A DNA stretch of 64,000 nucleotides from NCBI RefSeq assembly GCF_036346615.1, contig NZ_CP107836.1, forward strand, positions 5,580,001 through 5,644,000, given 5' to 3'. Position numbers and translations under genes: made by a program. Within the stretch, counting starts at the first letter, position 1. Every line of letters begins with the position of its first letter. Positions 35,390 through 44,461 of the stretch are shown here, piece after piece. The notes under the pieces were generated by a model. It had not been told where the DNA came from. It was given only the letters and a program-made list of their open reading frames with translations, and ran no database searches. The stretch comes from Streptomyces sp. NBC_00523 (GTDB taxonomy: Bacteria; Actinomycetota; Actinomycetes; Streptomycetales; Streptomycetaceae).

Positions 35390-35527
35390 GTTCTCGAGGG
35401 TATGGGCAGCTCGACTCACGCCCCGAGGGGTGCCTGGGCCGGGCGGTGGCGGGTACGGTGGCGCCGATGAGGGAGCGGAGCGGCGGCCTGCGGAGACTTG
35501 CTGAAATTCATCTCTGATTCCGACCCC

Positions 35528-35566
35528 ACGCAATCTGCTTGCGTTTCTTGCGCTAATCTTGCGCGT
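35528..35566 (+). promoter_or_regulatory. Leaderless promoter with LacI-type operator repeats
   Basis: A palindrome ACGCAA-TCTGC-TTGCGT (35528-35544) is followed by two more TTGCG repeats at 35548 and 35559. The last two flank a -10 hexamer TAATCT (35554-35559), which is seven bases before the ATG at 35567. The pattern suggests autorepression by the LacI-type protein. Confidence 0.6.
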
Positions 35567-36586
35567 ATGACGCGACGACTTGCTCAGGTGGCACAGAAGG
35601 TTGGAGTCAGCGAGGCCACGGTCAGCCGGGTGCTCAACGGCAAGCCCGGCGTTTCCGACGCCACGCGGCAGGCCGTCCTCTCCGCGCTGGACGTCCTCGG
35701 TTACGAGCGACCGACCCAGCTGCGCGGTGAACGGGCCCGCCTGGTCGGCCTCGTCCTGCCCGAACTGCAGAACCCGATCTTCCCCGCCTTCGCCGAGGTG
35801 GTCGGCGGTGCGCTCGCCCAGCAGGGCCTCACTCCGGTCCTCTGCACCCAGACCAAGGGGGGCGTCTCCGAGGCGGACTACGTCGAACTGCTTCTGCAGC
35901 AGCAGGTCTCGGGCGTGGTCTTCGCCGGTGGTCTCTACGCCCAGGCCGACGCCCCTCACGACCACTACAAGGTGCTGGCCGACCGCAAGATCCCCGTCGT
36001 CCTGATCAACGCGGCCATCGCCCATCTCGGCTTCCCCTGCGTCTCCTGCGACGACTCCGTGGCCGTCGAACAGGCGTGGCGCCATCTGGTGTCGCTGGGC
36101 CACGAGCGCATCGGTCTGGTGCTCGGCCCCTCGGACCACATGCCCTCGCAGCGCAAGCTGGCCGCCGCCCGGGCGCTCGCGGAGGAATCCGGCACGACCA
36201 TCCCGGACGAGTGGGTGACGCGGGCGATGTTCTCGCTGGAGGGCGGGCAGGCCGCCGCCACGCGCCTGCTGGACGAGGGCGTCACCGGCTTCATCTGCGC
36301 CAGCGACCCGCTGGCCCTCGGGGCCGTGCGCGCGGCGCGGCGGCGGGGCCTGTCGGTGCCCGACGACGTGTCCGTCGTGGGCTACGACGACTCGGCCTTC
36401 ATGAACTGCACCGAGCCCCCGCTCACCACCGTCCGCCAGCCGATCGAGGCGATGGGGCGGGCCGCGGTGGAACTGCTCTCCGTGCAGATCGGCGGCCGTG
36501 CCGTCCCGTCGGACGAGCTCCTCTTCGAGCCGGAGCTGGTCGTCCGGGGTTCCACGGCCCAGCCGCCCCGCGCGGCTTCCCGCTGA
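35567..36586 (+). CDS. LacI/GalR-family transcriptional regulator
   Basis: A 339-aa repressor. The N-terminal HTH is typical (LAQVAQKVGVSEATVSRVLN, hinge around residues 45-60 with GYERPTQLRGERA). The periplasmic-binding-like effector domain shows LVGLVLPELQNPIF, GVVFAGG, GHERIGLVLG, GFICASDPLALGAVRAAR and VSVVGYDDS. The effector is probably a sugar or related carbon compound, but no transport or catabolic genes are adjacent; the divergent gene is unknown and the downstream gene is a convergent citrate synthase paralogue. The ATG start fits the leaderless promoter. Confidence 0.92.
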   Translation: MTRRLAQVAQKVGVSEATVSRVLNGKPGVSDATRQAVLSALDVLGYERPTQLRGERARLVGLVLPELQNPIFPAFAEVVGGALAQQGLTPVLCTQTKGGVSEADYVELLLQQQVSGVVFAGGLYAQADAPHDHYKVLADRKIPVVLINAAIAHLGFPCVSCDDSVAVEQAWRHLVSLGHERIGLVLGPSDHMPSQRKLAAARALAEESGTTIPDEWVTRAMFSLEGGQAAATRLLDEGVTGFICASDPLALGAVRAARRRGLSVPDDVSVVGYDDSAFMNCTEPPLTTVRQPIEAMGRAAVELLSVQIGGRAVPSDELLFEPELVVRGSTAQPPRAASR

Positions 36587-36626
36587 CCGTCGGGATTTTG
36601 CACCCCCGACGCTTCCAATTGCGTCC

Positions 36627-37892
36627 TTACGGGGACGGGAGCGGCTGGGGAGGCCGGGGACCGGTGTAGTGCCCGCTGGGACGCATCCGCAGCGGGCGTT
36701 CCCCGTACTCCTCCAGCGCATGCGCGATCCAGCCCGCCGTACGGGAGATCGCGAACACCGTCTCTCCCGCCTCCGCGGGCATGCCCGAAGCGACCGAGAG
36801 CACGGCCAGCGCCAGATCGACGTTGGCGTGCAGAGGGACGTCCCGCGCGGTGGTGGCCACCACGTCGCGGGCGGCGGCCAGGGCCGGTCCGGCCTGCGGG
36901 ACGCGTTCGAGCAGGCCGAACAGCGTACGGGCGCGCGGGTCCTCGCCCGGGTACAGCCGGTGCCCGAGCCCTGGCACCCGGCGCCCCGCCCGCAGATGGT
37001 CCGCCACCACCGGCGCGGCGCCACCGCGCTCCAGGACCTCGGCCAGCATGCGGTGGGCCAGCCCGCTCGCCGCCCCGTGCAACGGGCCTTCCAGTACGCC
37101 GAGCCCCGCCGACACCACCGCGTACGGATGGGCCCGGGCCGATGCGGCGACCCTGGCCGCCAGCGTCGAAGCGGCCAGATCGTGGTCGATGAGCAGCGCA
37201 AGCGCGGTGTCCAGCACGGCGAGTGACGGTTCGTCGGGCTGGCGGGCGGTGAGTTTCGGCCACAGTTGGGCAGCCAGACCGGAGGACGCCCCGGGTTCGC
37301 CCGTATCCACCGTGCCGTGCTCGCGACCGCCCACCGTCGGCAGCGCCGCGACCAGCGCCGGGATCAGGCTGCGCGCGCCGCCGAGCACCGTCTCGCGCGA
37401 CAGGTCGAAACGCAGCGGATCGGCGGCAGCGGCGGCCACCACCGCGACCCGGAGCCGGTCCGTGGACCCGCAGTGAACCGGCAGCGCACCGACCGCCCGC
37501 CGGGCCGCCGACACCGCCTGCTCCGGGGCCGTGAAGCGGGTGCCCGGCCGCAGCTCACCGGTCCACAGCCACTCGGCGACCTCCTCGTACGCATAGCGCG
37601 CGGCCAGCTCTGTCGCGTCCACGCCCCGGAAGTAGTAGCGGTCGTCGGCGATGAGGGTGATGCCGGTACGGACGGCCGGCTCGCCCGGGGCCGGCTCCCT
37701 GCGCCCCGTACGCCGGGCCAGCGCGTCGACCTCCGCCGCGTCGAACGTACTGCCGCGACCGCCCGGCGCGCGGCTGCTGCTCAGCTGCCCTCGGCTGACG
37801 TAGGCGTACACCGTCTCGGGCTTCACGCCCAGGCGCTCGGCCGTCTCCCGCGTCGTGAGCCGCCGCCCGTCCGCCTCTGATCGCTCCGTCAT
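36627..37892 (-). CDS. Citrate-synthase-like protein with N-terminal HTH DNA-binding domain
   Basis: A 421-aa fusion. Residues about 10-65 form a MerR/excisionase-type winged helix (RLTTRETAERLGVKPETVYAYVSRGQL), and residues about 75-415 a citrate synthase fold. Active-site positions are recognisable: GPLHGAASG, GLGHRLYPGEDPR, and the Asp in HANVDLALAVLS, although the usual FYSG after the Asp is missing. It could be a catalytically weak enzyme acting as a regulator, or an active (methyl)citrate synthase able to bind DNA. The ATG at 37892 has GGTGG upstream. It is divergent from a second citrate synthase paralogue across an AT-rich, repeat-containing gap. Confidence 0.85.
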   Translation of the reverse strand: MTERSEADGRRLTTRETAERLGVKPETVYAYVSRGQLSSSRAPGGRGSTFDAAEVDALARRTGRREPAPGEPAVRTGITLIADDRYYFRGVDATELAARYAYEEVAEWLWTGELRPGTRFTAPEQAVSAARRAVGALPVHCGSTDRLRVAVVAAAAADPLRFDLSRETVLGGARSLIPALVAALPTVGGREHGTVDTGEPGASSGLAAQLWPKLTARQPDEPSLAVLDTALALLIDHDLAASTLAARVAASARAHPYAVVSAGLGVLEGPLHGAASGLAHRMLAEVLERGGAAPVVADHLRAGRRVPGLGHRLYPGEDPRARTLFGLLERVPQAGPALAAARDVVATTARDVPLHANVDLALAVLSVASGMPAEAGETVFAISRTAGWIAHALEEYGERPLRMRPSGHYTGPRPPQPLPSP

Positions 37893-37924
37893 GTCGCCAC
37901 CGTATCCATAGGCCGCCCTCGGCA

Positions 37925-37997
37925 TCCATGCATTCATATTGATTCAATCAACATTGACAGGAATCCAGTCATGCATGGACAGTCGAATCAATATCAA
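37925..37997. promoter_or_regulatory. AT-rich divergent operator region between citrate synthase paralogues
   Basis: Contains TTGATT-C-AATCAA (37939-37951), ATATTGATTC (37936-37945) repeated inverted as GAATCAATAT (37985-37994), and TCCATGCAT (37925-37933) repeated inverted as ATGCATGGA (37971-37979). TTGACA at 37954-37959 is a possible -35. The base composition is strikingly AT-rich for this genome. Confidence 0.7.
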
Positions 37998-38027
37998 GGA
38001 GTCACCCGACTGTCCACGGAGGAAGCA

Positions 38028-39188
38028 ATGACGACCATGACCGGCGGAACACCGCTCGACGTCCCCCGAGGTCTCGCGGGTGTCGTCGTGACCGATACGG
38101 CGCTCGGGGACGTCCGTGGCCGCGAGGGCTTCTACCACTACCGCCAGTACTCGGCGGTCGAGCTGGCGCAGGCCCGTGGCTTCGAGGACGTCTGGTACCT
38201 CATGACCGAGGGCGAGCTGCCCGGCCCGGAAGCCCGCGCCGACTTCGCCGCCCGCACGGCCGCACTGCGCGTACTGCCCGACGCCGTACGCGAGGCGCTG
38301 CCCGCCATAGCGCGGGCGAGCGCGGTGTCCGGCCCGCTGTCCGGGCTGCGTACAGCGCTCTCCCTGCTCGGCGCGTCGGCCGGGTTCCGGCCGGTGTACG
38401 ACATCGACGCGGACCGGCGCCGGGCCGACGCCCTGGCCGTCTGCGCAGCCGTCCCCACCGTGCTGACCGCCCTGCACCGCCTCGGCCAGGGCCTCGAACC
38501 CGTCGAGCCGCGTGCCGACCTGCCGCACGCCGCCAACTACCTGTACATGCTCACCGGTTCCGTCCCGGACGAGGACCGGGCCAGGGCGGTCGAGCAGTAT
38601 CTGATCTCCACCGTGGACCACGGCTTCAACGCCTCGACGTTCACCGGACGGGTCGTCGCCTCGACCGGAGCGGACGTCGCCGCCTGCCTGGTGGCCGCCG
38701 TCGGGGCGCTCTCCGGCCCCCTGCACGGCGGCGCCCCGAGCCGCGCCCTGGACACGCTCGATGCGATCGGCACCCCCGACCGCATCGACGGCTGGATCCG
38801 CGAGCGGGTCCTCGCGGGCGACCGGATCATGGGCTTCGGTCACCCCGTCTACCGCACCGAGGACCCCCGCTCGCGCATGCTCCGGTCCATCGCCCAGGGC
38901 TTCGGCGGCCCGCTCGTGGAGTTCGCCGTCGAGGTGGAGCGCCAGGTCGAGGCGATCCTCGCCGAGCTGAAGCCGGGGCGCGAACTGCACACCAACGTGG
39001 AGTTCTACGCCGGAGTGGTCATGGAGCTGTGCGGGCTGCCGCGTGAGATGTTCACGCCGACCTTCTCCGCGGCGCGGGTCGTGGGCTGGAGCGCCAATAT
39101 CCTGGAGCAGGCGGAGGACTCAAAGATCATCCGCCCGGCGGCCCGCTACATGGGCCCGCCCCCGCCCCAGCCGGTCCCCGCCGTCTGA
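38028..39188 (+). CDS. Citrate synthase / 2-methylcitrate synthase family protein
   Basis: A 386-aa enzyme condensing an acyl-CoA with oxaloacetate. Family motifs: GREGFYHYRQYSAVELA, DHGFNASTFTGRVVAST, GPLHGGAPS (first His), GFGHPVYRTEDPR (second His), and HTNVEFYAGVVMEL. In the last motif the position of the catalytic Asp is Glu (residue 325). The ATG at 38028 has GGAGG six bases upstream. It is followed after 19 bp by a CobW-type GTPase gene, so the two are likely one transcript. The preferred acyl-CoA (acetyl or propionyl) cannot be told from sequence. Confidence 0.9.
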   Translation: MTTMTGGTPLDVPRGLAGVVVTDTALGDVRGREGFYHYRQYSAVELAQARGFEDVWYLMTEGELPGPEARADFAARTAALRVLPDAVREALPAIARASAVSGPLSGLRTALSLLGASAGFRPVYDIDADRRRADALAVCAAVPTVLTALHRLGQGLEPVEPRADLPHAANYLYMLTGSVPDEDRARAVEQYLISTVDHGFNASTFTGRVVASTGADVAACLVAAVGALSGPLHGGAPSRALDTLDAIGTPDRIDGWIRERVLAGDRIMGFGHPVYRTEDPRSRMLRSIAQGFGGPLVEFAVEVERQVEAILAELKPGRELHTNVEFYAGVVMELCGLPREMFTPTFSAARVVGWSANILEQAEDSKIIRPAARYMGPPPPQPVPAV

Positions 39189-39207
39189 CCCCGCAGGAAG
39201 GCCCCCG

Positions 39208-40308
39208 TTGAGCTCGTCGTCGCCCCGCAGCCCGCAGATCCCGGTCGTCGTCCTCGCGGGATTCCTGGGATCCGGCAAGACGACGCTGCTCAACCACCTC
39301 CTGCTCCACCGCGCGGGCAACCGGATCGGCGTGATCGTCAACGACTTCGGGGCCATCGAGATCGACGCCATGACCGTCTCCGGGCAGGTCGGCTCCACCG
39401 TGTCGCTGGGCGGCGGCTGCCTGTGCTGCGCGGTCGACGCGAGCGAGCTGGACACGTATCTGGAAACGCTGACCCGGCCCTCCGCGAGGCTCGACGTGAT
39501 CGTCATCGAGGCGAGCGGCCTCGCCGAGCCGCAGGAACTCGTCCGGATGATCCTCGCCAGCGACAACCCGCGCATCGTGTACGGGGGACTGGTCGAGGTG
39601 GTCGACGCCGCCGAGTTCGAGGCGACCCGGGAGCGCCATCCGGAGATCGGCCGCCATCTCGCGGTGGCCGATCTCGTCGTGCTCAACAAGACGGACCGGG
39701 CCGGGGACGAGGAGTGCGCCCGCGTCCGGAAGGTCGTCGCGGAGACCGGAAGCACGGCCGCGGTCATCCCGGCCACGTACGGGCGCATCGACCCCGAGTT
39801 GCTCTTCGACCCGGCGCTGCGGCCCGAGGGCGAGGAGAAGGCCCGTCAGCTCACCTTTGAGGACCTGTACCTGGAGGAGCGCGCGGCCGAGGACGGCGAC
39901 GGGCACGGGGGCCATCTGCACACCGCGTACGAAAGCATCGACTTCGACTCCGGCGTGCCGATGGACCCCCGCAGGCTGATGCGGTTCCTCGACTCACGGC
40001 CCGAGGGGCTGTACCGCATCAAGGGGTACGTCGACTTCGGCGCGGGCGACCCCGGCAACGCGTACGGGGTGCACGCCGTCGGCAGGTTCCTGCGGTTCAC
40101 CCCCCGGCCCTGGACGCGCGGCGAACCGAAGCGGACCCAGCTCGTCCTGATCGGCTCCGGCATCGACGCACCGGCCCTGCGCGAGGAACTGGAGAGCTGC
40201 GGGGCTACGGAGGACCCGGCCGGGGAAACGCCGCAGGACGCCGCACACGAGCGAGCCATGTGGGGCGTCCTGCGTTACGTGGAACAGCCCGGCGACGACG
40301 ACGCGTAG
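39208..40308 (+). CDS. CobW/COG0523-family GTPase, metallochaperone-like
   Basis: A 366-aa G3E GTPase. The P-loop is GFLGSGKTTLLNH, followed by the metal-binding CxCC motif in GGGCLCCAVDAS, the EASGLAEP Walker B-type segment and NKTD. A His-rich stretch (GDGHGGHLH) separates it from the C-terminal CobW_C domain. Family members deliver Zn, Co or other metals to client proteins or act in metal starvation. The start is taken as the TTG at 39208 with AGGAAGG upstream; ATG or GTG alternatives would remove the P-loop. It is probably cotranscribed with the preceding citrate synthase gene. Confidence 0.88.
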   Translation: MSSSSPRSPQIPVVVLAGFLGSGKTTLLNHLLLHRAGNRIGVIVNDFGAIEIDAMTVSGQVGSTVSLGGGCLCCAVDASELDTYLETLTRPSARLDVIVIEASGLAEPQELVRMILASDNPRIVYGGLVEVVDAAEFEATRERHPEIGRHLAVADLVVLNKTDRAGDEECARVRKVVAETGSTAAVIPATYGRIDPELLFDPALRPEGEEKARQLTFEDLYLEERAAEDGDGHGGHLHTAYESIDFDSGVPMDPRRLMRFLDSRPEGLYRIKGYVDFGAGDPGNAYGVHAVGRFLRFTPRPWTRGEPKRTQLVLIGSGIDAPALREELESCGATEDPAGETPQDAAHERAMWGVLRYVEQPGDDDA

Positions 40309-40334
40309 CGCGCACCGCCGCCGGGCCGGACGGC

Positions 40335-42785
40335 CTACGCCGGGCCGGCGATCACCGCGACCGGGCTCTCCAGCGGCGTCCCGGAACCGTCGCGCCGCGG
40401 GTCGGGCTCGGGCAGCGACGCCGGGGCGCCGTTCTTCTGCGCCGCCCTGGCCGGCAGCGCGCCCGCCCAGGCGAACACCAGCACGTCCTCGCCCTTCAGG
40501 AACCGCTGGCAGCGCACCCCGCCGGTCGCCCGGCCCTTGCGCGGATACTGGTCGAACGGGGTGAGCTTGCAGGTCAGGACCGAGTCGTCCAGCGTGCCGT
40601 GCGAACCGGCGACCGTGAACACCGCGGCGTCCGCCGCCGGGTCGACCGCAGCGAACGAGAGCACCCTGGCACCCGCCCCCAGCTTGACGCCCGCCATACC
40701 GCCGGCCGGCCGCCCCTGCGGGCGGACCTGCGCGGCCGGGTAGCGCAGGAGCTGGGCGTCCGAGGTGATGAAGACCAGGTCCTCCTCGCCGGTCCGCAGC
40801 TCCATCGCACCGACGATCCGGTCACCGTCCTTGAGGGTGATGACCTCCAGCTCGTCCTTGTTGGCCGGGTAGTCCGGCACCACGCGCTTGACGACACCCT
40901 GCAGCGTGCCGATGGCGAGACCCGGTGACGCCTCGTCGAGCGTGGTGAGGCAGACGACGTCCTCGTCCGCCTCCAGCGTGAGGAACTCGCCGACCGTCGC
41001 CCCGCCCGACAGATTGGGCGCCGCGTGCGTGTCCGGGAGCTGGGGGAGATCGATCACCGGGAGCCGCAGCAGCCGCCCGCTCGACGTCACCACGCCGACA
41101 TCGCCGCGGGCCGTCGCCGTCACCGCCGAGACGATCGCGTCGTGCTTGGCCCGCTTGGTGCCCTCGGCGACGACGATCGGCTCGTCGTTGGCCGTACGCG
41201 CCAGCAGGCCCGTCGAGGACAGCAGCACCCGGCACGGGTCGTCCGCCACCTCCAGCGGCACCGAAGCGACCTGCGAACCGGCCGACTCCAGCAGCACAGT
41301 GCGCCGGGCCGTGCCGAACTTCTTCGCGACCGCGGCCAGTTCCGAGGAGACCAGCTTGCGCAGCTCGGTGTCCGATTCCAGGATCGTCGTCAGCTCGGCG
41401 ATCTCGGCGTCCAGGCGGTCGCGCTCGCTCTCCAGCTCGATCCGGTCGAAGCGGGTGAGCCGGCGCAGCGGCGTGTCCAGGATGTACTGCGTCTGGATCT
41501 CGCTCAGCGAGAAGCGCTCCATGAGCCGCTCCTTCGCCTGCGCCGAATTGTCGCTGGAGCGGATGAGCCGGATGACCTCGTCGATGTCGACCAGCGCGAC
41601 GAGCAGACCCTCGACCAGGTGCAGCCGGTTGCGGCGCTTGGTCCGGCGGAACTCGCTGCGCCGGCGCACCACGTCGAAGCGGTGGTCGAGATAGACCTCC
41701 AGCAGCTCCTTCAGGCCCAGCGTGAGCGGCTGGCCGTCGACCAGTGCCACGTTGTTGATGCCGAAGGACTCCTCCATCGGCGTCAGCTTGTAGAGCTGCT
41801 CCAGCACCGCTTCCGGCACGAAGCCGTTCTTGATCTCGATGACCAGACGCAGGCCGTGCGAGCGGTCCGTGAGGTCCTTGACGTCCGCGATGCCCTGGAG
41901 CTTCTTCGCCGAGACCAGGTCCTTGATCTTGGAGATGACCTTCTCGGGGCCGACGGTGAAGGGCAGTTCGGTGACGACGAGGCCCTTGCGGCGCGGCGTG
42001 ACGTTCTCCACGACGGCCGTGGCACGGATCTTGAACGTGCCGCGGCCGTTGGCGTAGGCGTCCTTGATGCCGCCGAGGCCCACGATCCGCCCGCCCGTCG
42101 GCAGGTCGGGACCGGGGACGTACCGCATCAGCGTCTCCAGGTCCGCGCCCGGATGCTTGATCAGATGCCGGGCCGCGGCGATGACCTCGCCCAGGTTGTG
42201 CGGCGGCATGTTGGTCGCCATGCCGACCGCGATCCCGGCCGCGCCGTTGACCAGGAGGTTGGGGTAGGCCGCCGGGAGGACGACCGGCTCCTGCTCCTGA
42301 CCGTCGTAGTTCGACTGGAAGGCGACCGTCTCCTCGTCGATCGACTCCGTCATCAGGGAGGTCGCGTCGGCCATCCGGCACTCGGTGTACCGCATGGCGG
42401 CGGGCGGGTCGTCGTTGCCCAGGGAGCCGAAGTTCCCGTGCCCGTCTACCAGGGGGAGGCGCATGGAGAACGGCTGCGCCATGCGCACCAGCGCGTCGTA
42501 GATCGACGCGTCGCCGTGCGGGTGCAGCTTGCCCATGACCTCGCCGACGACCCGGGCGCACTTCACGAAGCCGCGGTCCGGGCGCAGGCCCATCTCGTTC
42601 ATCTGGTACACGATGCGGCGGTGCACCGGCTTCATGCCGTCACGGGCGTCCGGGAGGGCGCGTGAGTAGATCACCGAGTACGCGTACTCGAGGAAGGAGC
42701 CCTGCATTTCGTCGACGACGTCGATGTCGAGGATCTTCTCCTCGAAGTCGACCGGCGGCGGGGTCTTCGTGCTGCGGCGGGCCAT
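40335..42785 (-). CDS. parC: DNA topoisomerase IV subunit A (ParC), GyrA-like
   Basis: An 816-aa breakage-reunion subunit. It begins MARRSTKTPPP, then has the quinolone-resistance region (KCARVVGEVMGKLHPHGDAS), the catalytic Tyr in AAMRYTECRM, GIAVGMATNMPPHNLGEV, the coiled-coil tower and a C-terminal beta-pinwheel with weak repeats (RVLLSSTGLLART, VGVVTSSGRLLRL, LVFITSDAQLLRYP). Its partner ParE is encoded on the other strand at 28065-30185. The ATG at 42785 is preceded by GGAGTCGCAGCAGC. It is divergent from the M16 peptidase operon. Confidence 0.95.
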   Translation of the reverse strand: MARRSTKTPPPVDFEEKILDIDVVDEMQGSFLEYAYSVIYSRALPDARDGMKPVHRRIVYQMNEMGLRPDRGFVKCARVVGEVMGKLHPHGDASIYDALVRMAQPFSMRLPLVDGHGNFGSLGNDDPPAAMRYTECRMADATSLMTESIDEETVAFQSNYDGQEQEPVVLPAAYPNLLVNGAAGIAVGMATNMPPHNLGEVIAAARHLIKHPGADLETLMRYVPGPDLPTGGRIVGLGGIKDAYANGRGTFKIRATAVVENVTPRRKGLVVTELPFTVGPEKVISKIKDLVSAKKLQGIADVKDLTDRSHGLRLVIEIKNGFVPEAVLEQLYKLTPMEESFGINNVALVDGQPLTLGLKELLEVYLDHRFDVVRRRSEFRRTKRRNRLHLVEGLLVALVDIDEVIRLIRSSDNSAQAKERLMERFSLSEIQTQYILDTPLRRLTRFDRIELESERDRLDAEIAELTTILESDTELRKLVSSELAAVAKKFGTARRTVLLESAGSQVASVPLEVADDPCRVLLSSTGLLARTANDEPIVVAEGTKRAKHDAIVSAVTATARGDVGVVTSSGRLLRLPVIDLPQLPDTHAAPNLSGGATVGEFLTLEADEDVVCLTTLDEASPGLAIGTLQGVVKRVVPDYPANKDELEVITLKDGDRIVGAMELRTGEEDLVFITSDAQLLRYPAAQVRPQGRPAGGMAGVKLGAGARVLSFAAVDPAADAAVFTVAGSHGTLDDSVLTCKLTPFDQYPRKGRATGGVRCQRFLKGEDVLVFAWAGALPARAAQKNGAPASLPEPDPRRDGSGTPLESPVAVIAGPA

Positions 42786-43096
42786 CGCTGCTGCGACTCC
42801 TTCACGGATTTCGAGCGGGCAACCTCAGGTTCCCTCAGGTTCTGACGCGGTCCATTGTGGACCGCCGCACTGACAACCCCGACCTCGACCCGTCCCAAAC
42901 GCCCCGCGCCGTCCGTCCCGAGGCGGCGGAAGACCAGCTTCCGGGGAATTTCGCTCGCAGCTTCGCCGCACGGGAACTTCGGCAGGTGCCGGTTCGCTTG
43001 CATACAGTGGCGGGTGTCTTGAAGCAATCTTTCGAAGCAGCCTCCCGCGGCGGCTTCTTCACATGGACATCCAGTAGCGCGATCGAAGGGACGTAC
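42786..43096. other. parC-M16 peptidase intergenic region
   Basis: About 311 bp without a gene. It must carry divergent promoters, but I see no clear -35/-10 pair. TACAGT near 43003-43008 on the plus strand is the best -10 candidate. No riboswitch or strong palindrome seen. Confidence 0.4.
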
Positions 43097-44461
43097 ATGC
43101 CCATGGGTCACACGGCCACAGCCCAGGCCGGCTCCGGCGGCTTGACAGCGACCGAGCACCGTCTGGCCAACGGCCTGCGCGTGGTGCTCTCCGAGGACCA
43201 TCTGACCCCGGTCGCGGCGGTGTGCCTCTGGTACGACGTCGGCTCACGCCACGAGGTCAAGGGCCGTACGGGCCTGGCCCACCTCTTCGAGCACCTGATG
43301 TTCCAGGGCTCCGGCCAGGTCAAGGGGAACGGGCACTTCGAGCTGGTGCAGGGCGCCGGCGGCTCGCTCAACGGCACCACCAGTTTCGAGCGGACCAACT
43401 ACTTCGAGACGATGCCCACGCACCAGCTGGAGCTGGCCCTGTGGCTCGAGGCCGACCGGATGGGCTCGCTGCTCGCCGCGCTCGACGAGGAGTCCATGGA
43501 GAACCAGCGCGACGTCGTCAAGAACGAGCGCCGCCAGCGCTACGACAACGTCCCGTACGGCACCGCGTTCGAGCGCCTGACCGCGCTGGCCTACCCCGAG
43601 GGCCACCCGTACCACCACACCCCGATCGGCTCCATGGCCGACCTGGACGCGGCGACCCTGGAGGACGCCCGCGCCTTCTTCCGTACGTACTACGCGCCGA
43701 ACAACGCGGTGCTCTCGGTCGTCGGCGACATCGACCCCGAGCAGACCCTCGCCTGGATCGAGAAGTACTTCGGCTCCATCCCCTCGCACGACGGCAAGCA
43801 GCCGCCGCGCGACGGCTCGCTGCCCACGATCATGGGCGGCCAGCTGCGTGAGGAGGTACGCGAGGAGGTACCGGCGCGCGCCCTGATGGCCGCGTACCGG
43901 CTGCCCCACGACGGCACCCGCGAGTGCGACGCGGCGGACCTCGCCCTGACCGTGCTCGGCGGCGGCGAGTCGTCCCGGCTGCACAACCGCCTGGTCCGGC
44001 GCGACCGTACGGCCGTGGCCGCCGGGTTCGGACTGCTCCGGCTCGCCGGCGCGCCCTCCCTGGGCTGGCTGGACGTCAAGACGTCCGGCGGGGTGGAGGT
44101 GGCGGAGATCGAGGCCGCGGTCGACGAGGAGCTGGCCCGGTTCGCCGAGGAGGGCCCCACGGCCGAGGAGATGGAGCGCGCCCAGGCCCAGTTGGAGCGC
44201 GAATGGCTGGACCGCCTCGGTACGGTCGCGGGCCGCGCCGACGAACTGTGCCGTTACGCCGTGCTGTTCGGCGACCCGCAGCTCGCGCTCTCCGCCGTGA
44301 ACCGGGTCCTCGACGTCACGGCCGAGGAGGTCAAGGCCGCCGCGCAGGCGCAGCTGCGGCCCGACAACCGGGCGGTCCTGGTCTACGAACCGGTCGAGCC
44401 CGCCGAGACGGCCGAAGAGGCCGACGCCGACACCGACGCGCACGAAGGGGCGGACCAGTGA
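43097..44461 (+). CDS. M16-family zinc metallopeptidase, catalytic subunit
   Basis: A 454-aa member of the M16B (mitochondrial-processing-peptidase-like) family. The inverted zinc motif HxxEH is present as HLFEH in GLAHLFEHLMF, and the third ligand Glu lies in NQRDVVKNERRQ. The substrate-binding Arg/Tyr pair of the C-terminal half is incomplete here (RLHNRLVRRDRTAVAAGF has no Tyr), so it needs the downstream subunit. The ATG at 43097 has GAAGGGA six bases upstream. Stop and start overlap by four bases with the next gene, consistent with an equimolar heterodimer. No signal peptide. Confidence 0.93.
   Translation: MPMGHTATAQAGSGGLTATEHRLANGLRVVLSEDHLTPVAAVCLWYDVGSRHEVKGRTGLAHLFEHLMFQGSGQVKGNGHFELVQGAGGSLNGTTSFERTNYFETMPTHQLELALWLEADRMGSLLAALDEESMENQRDVVKNERRQRYDNVPYGTAFERLTALAYPEGHPYHHTPIGSMADLDAATLEDARAFFRTYYAPNNAVLSVVGDIDPEQTLAWIEKYFGSIPSHDGKQPPRDGSLPTIMGGQLREEVREEVPARALMAAYRLPHDGTRECDAADLALTVLGGGESSRLHNRLVRRDRTAVAAGFGLLRLAGAPSLGWLDVKTSGGVEVAEIEAAVDEELARFAEEGPTAEEMERAQAQLEREWLDRLGTVAGRADELCRYAVLFGDPQLALSAVNRVLDVTAEEVKAAAQAQLRPDNRAVLVYEPVEPAETAEEADADTDAHEGADQ

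Noticed and set aside
34895..37201. 768-codon extension of the small unknown gene ending at 34895
   Set aside because: Only the last 164 codons resemble a conserved protein; the rest is antisense to the LacI-type gene.
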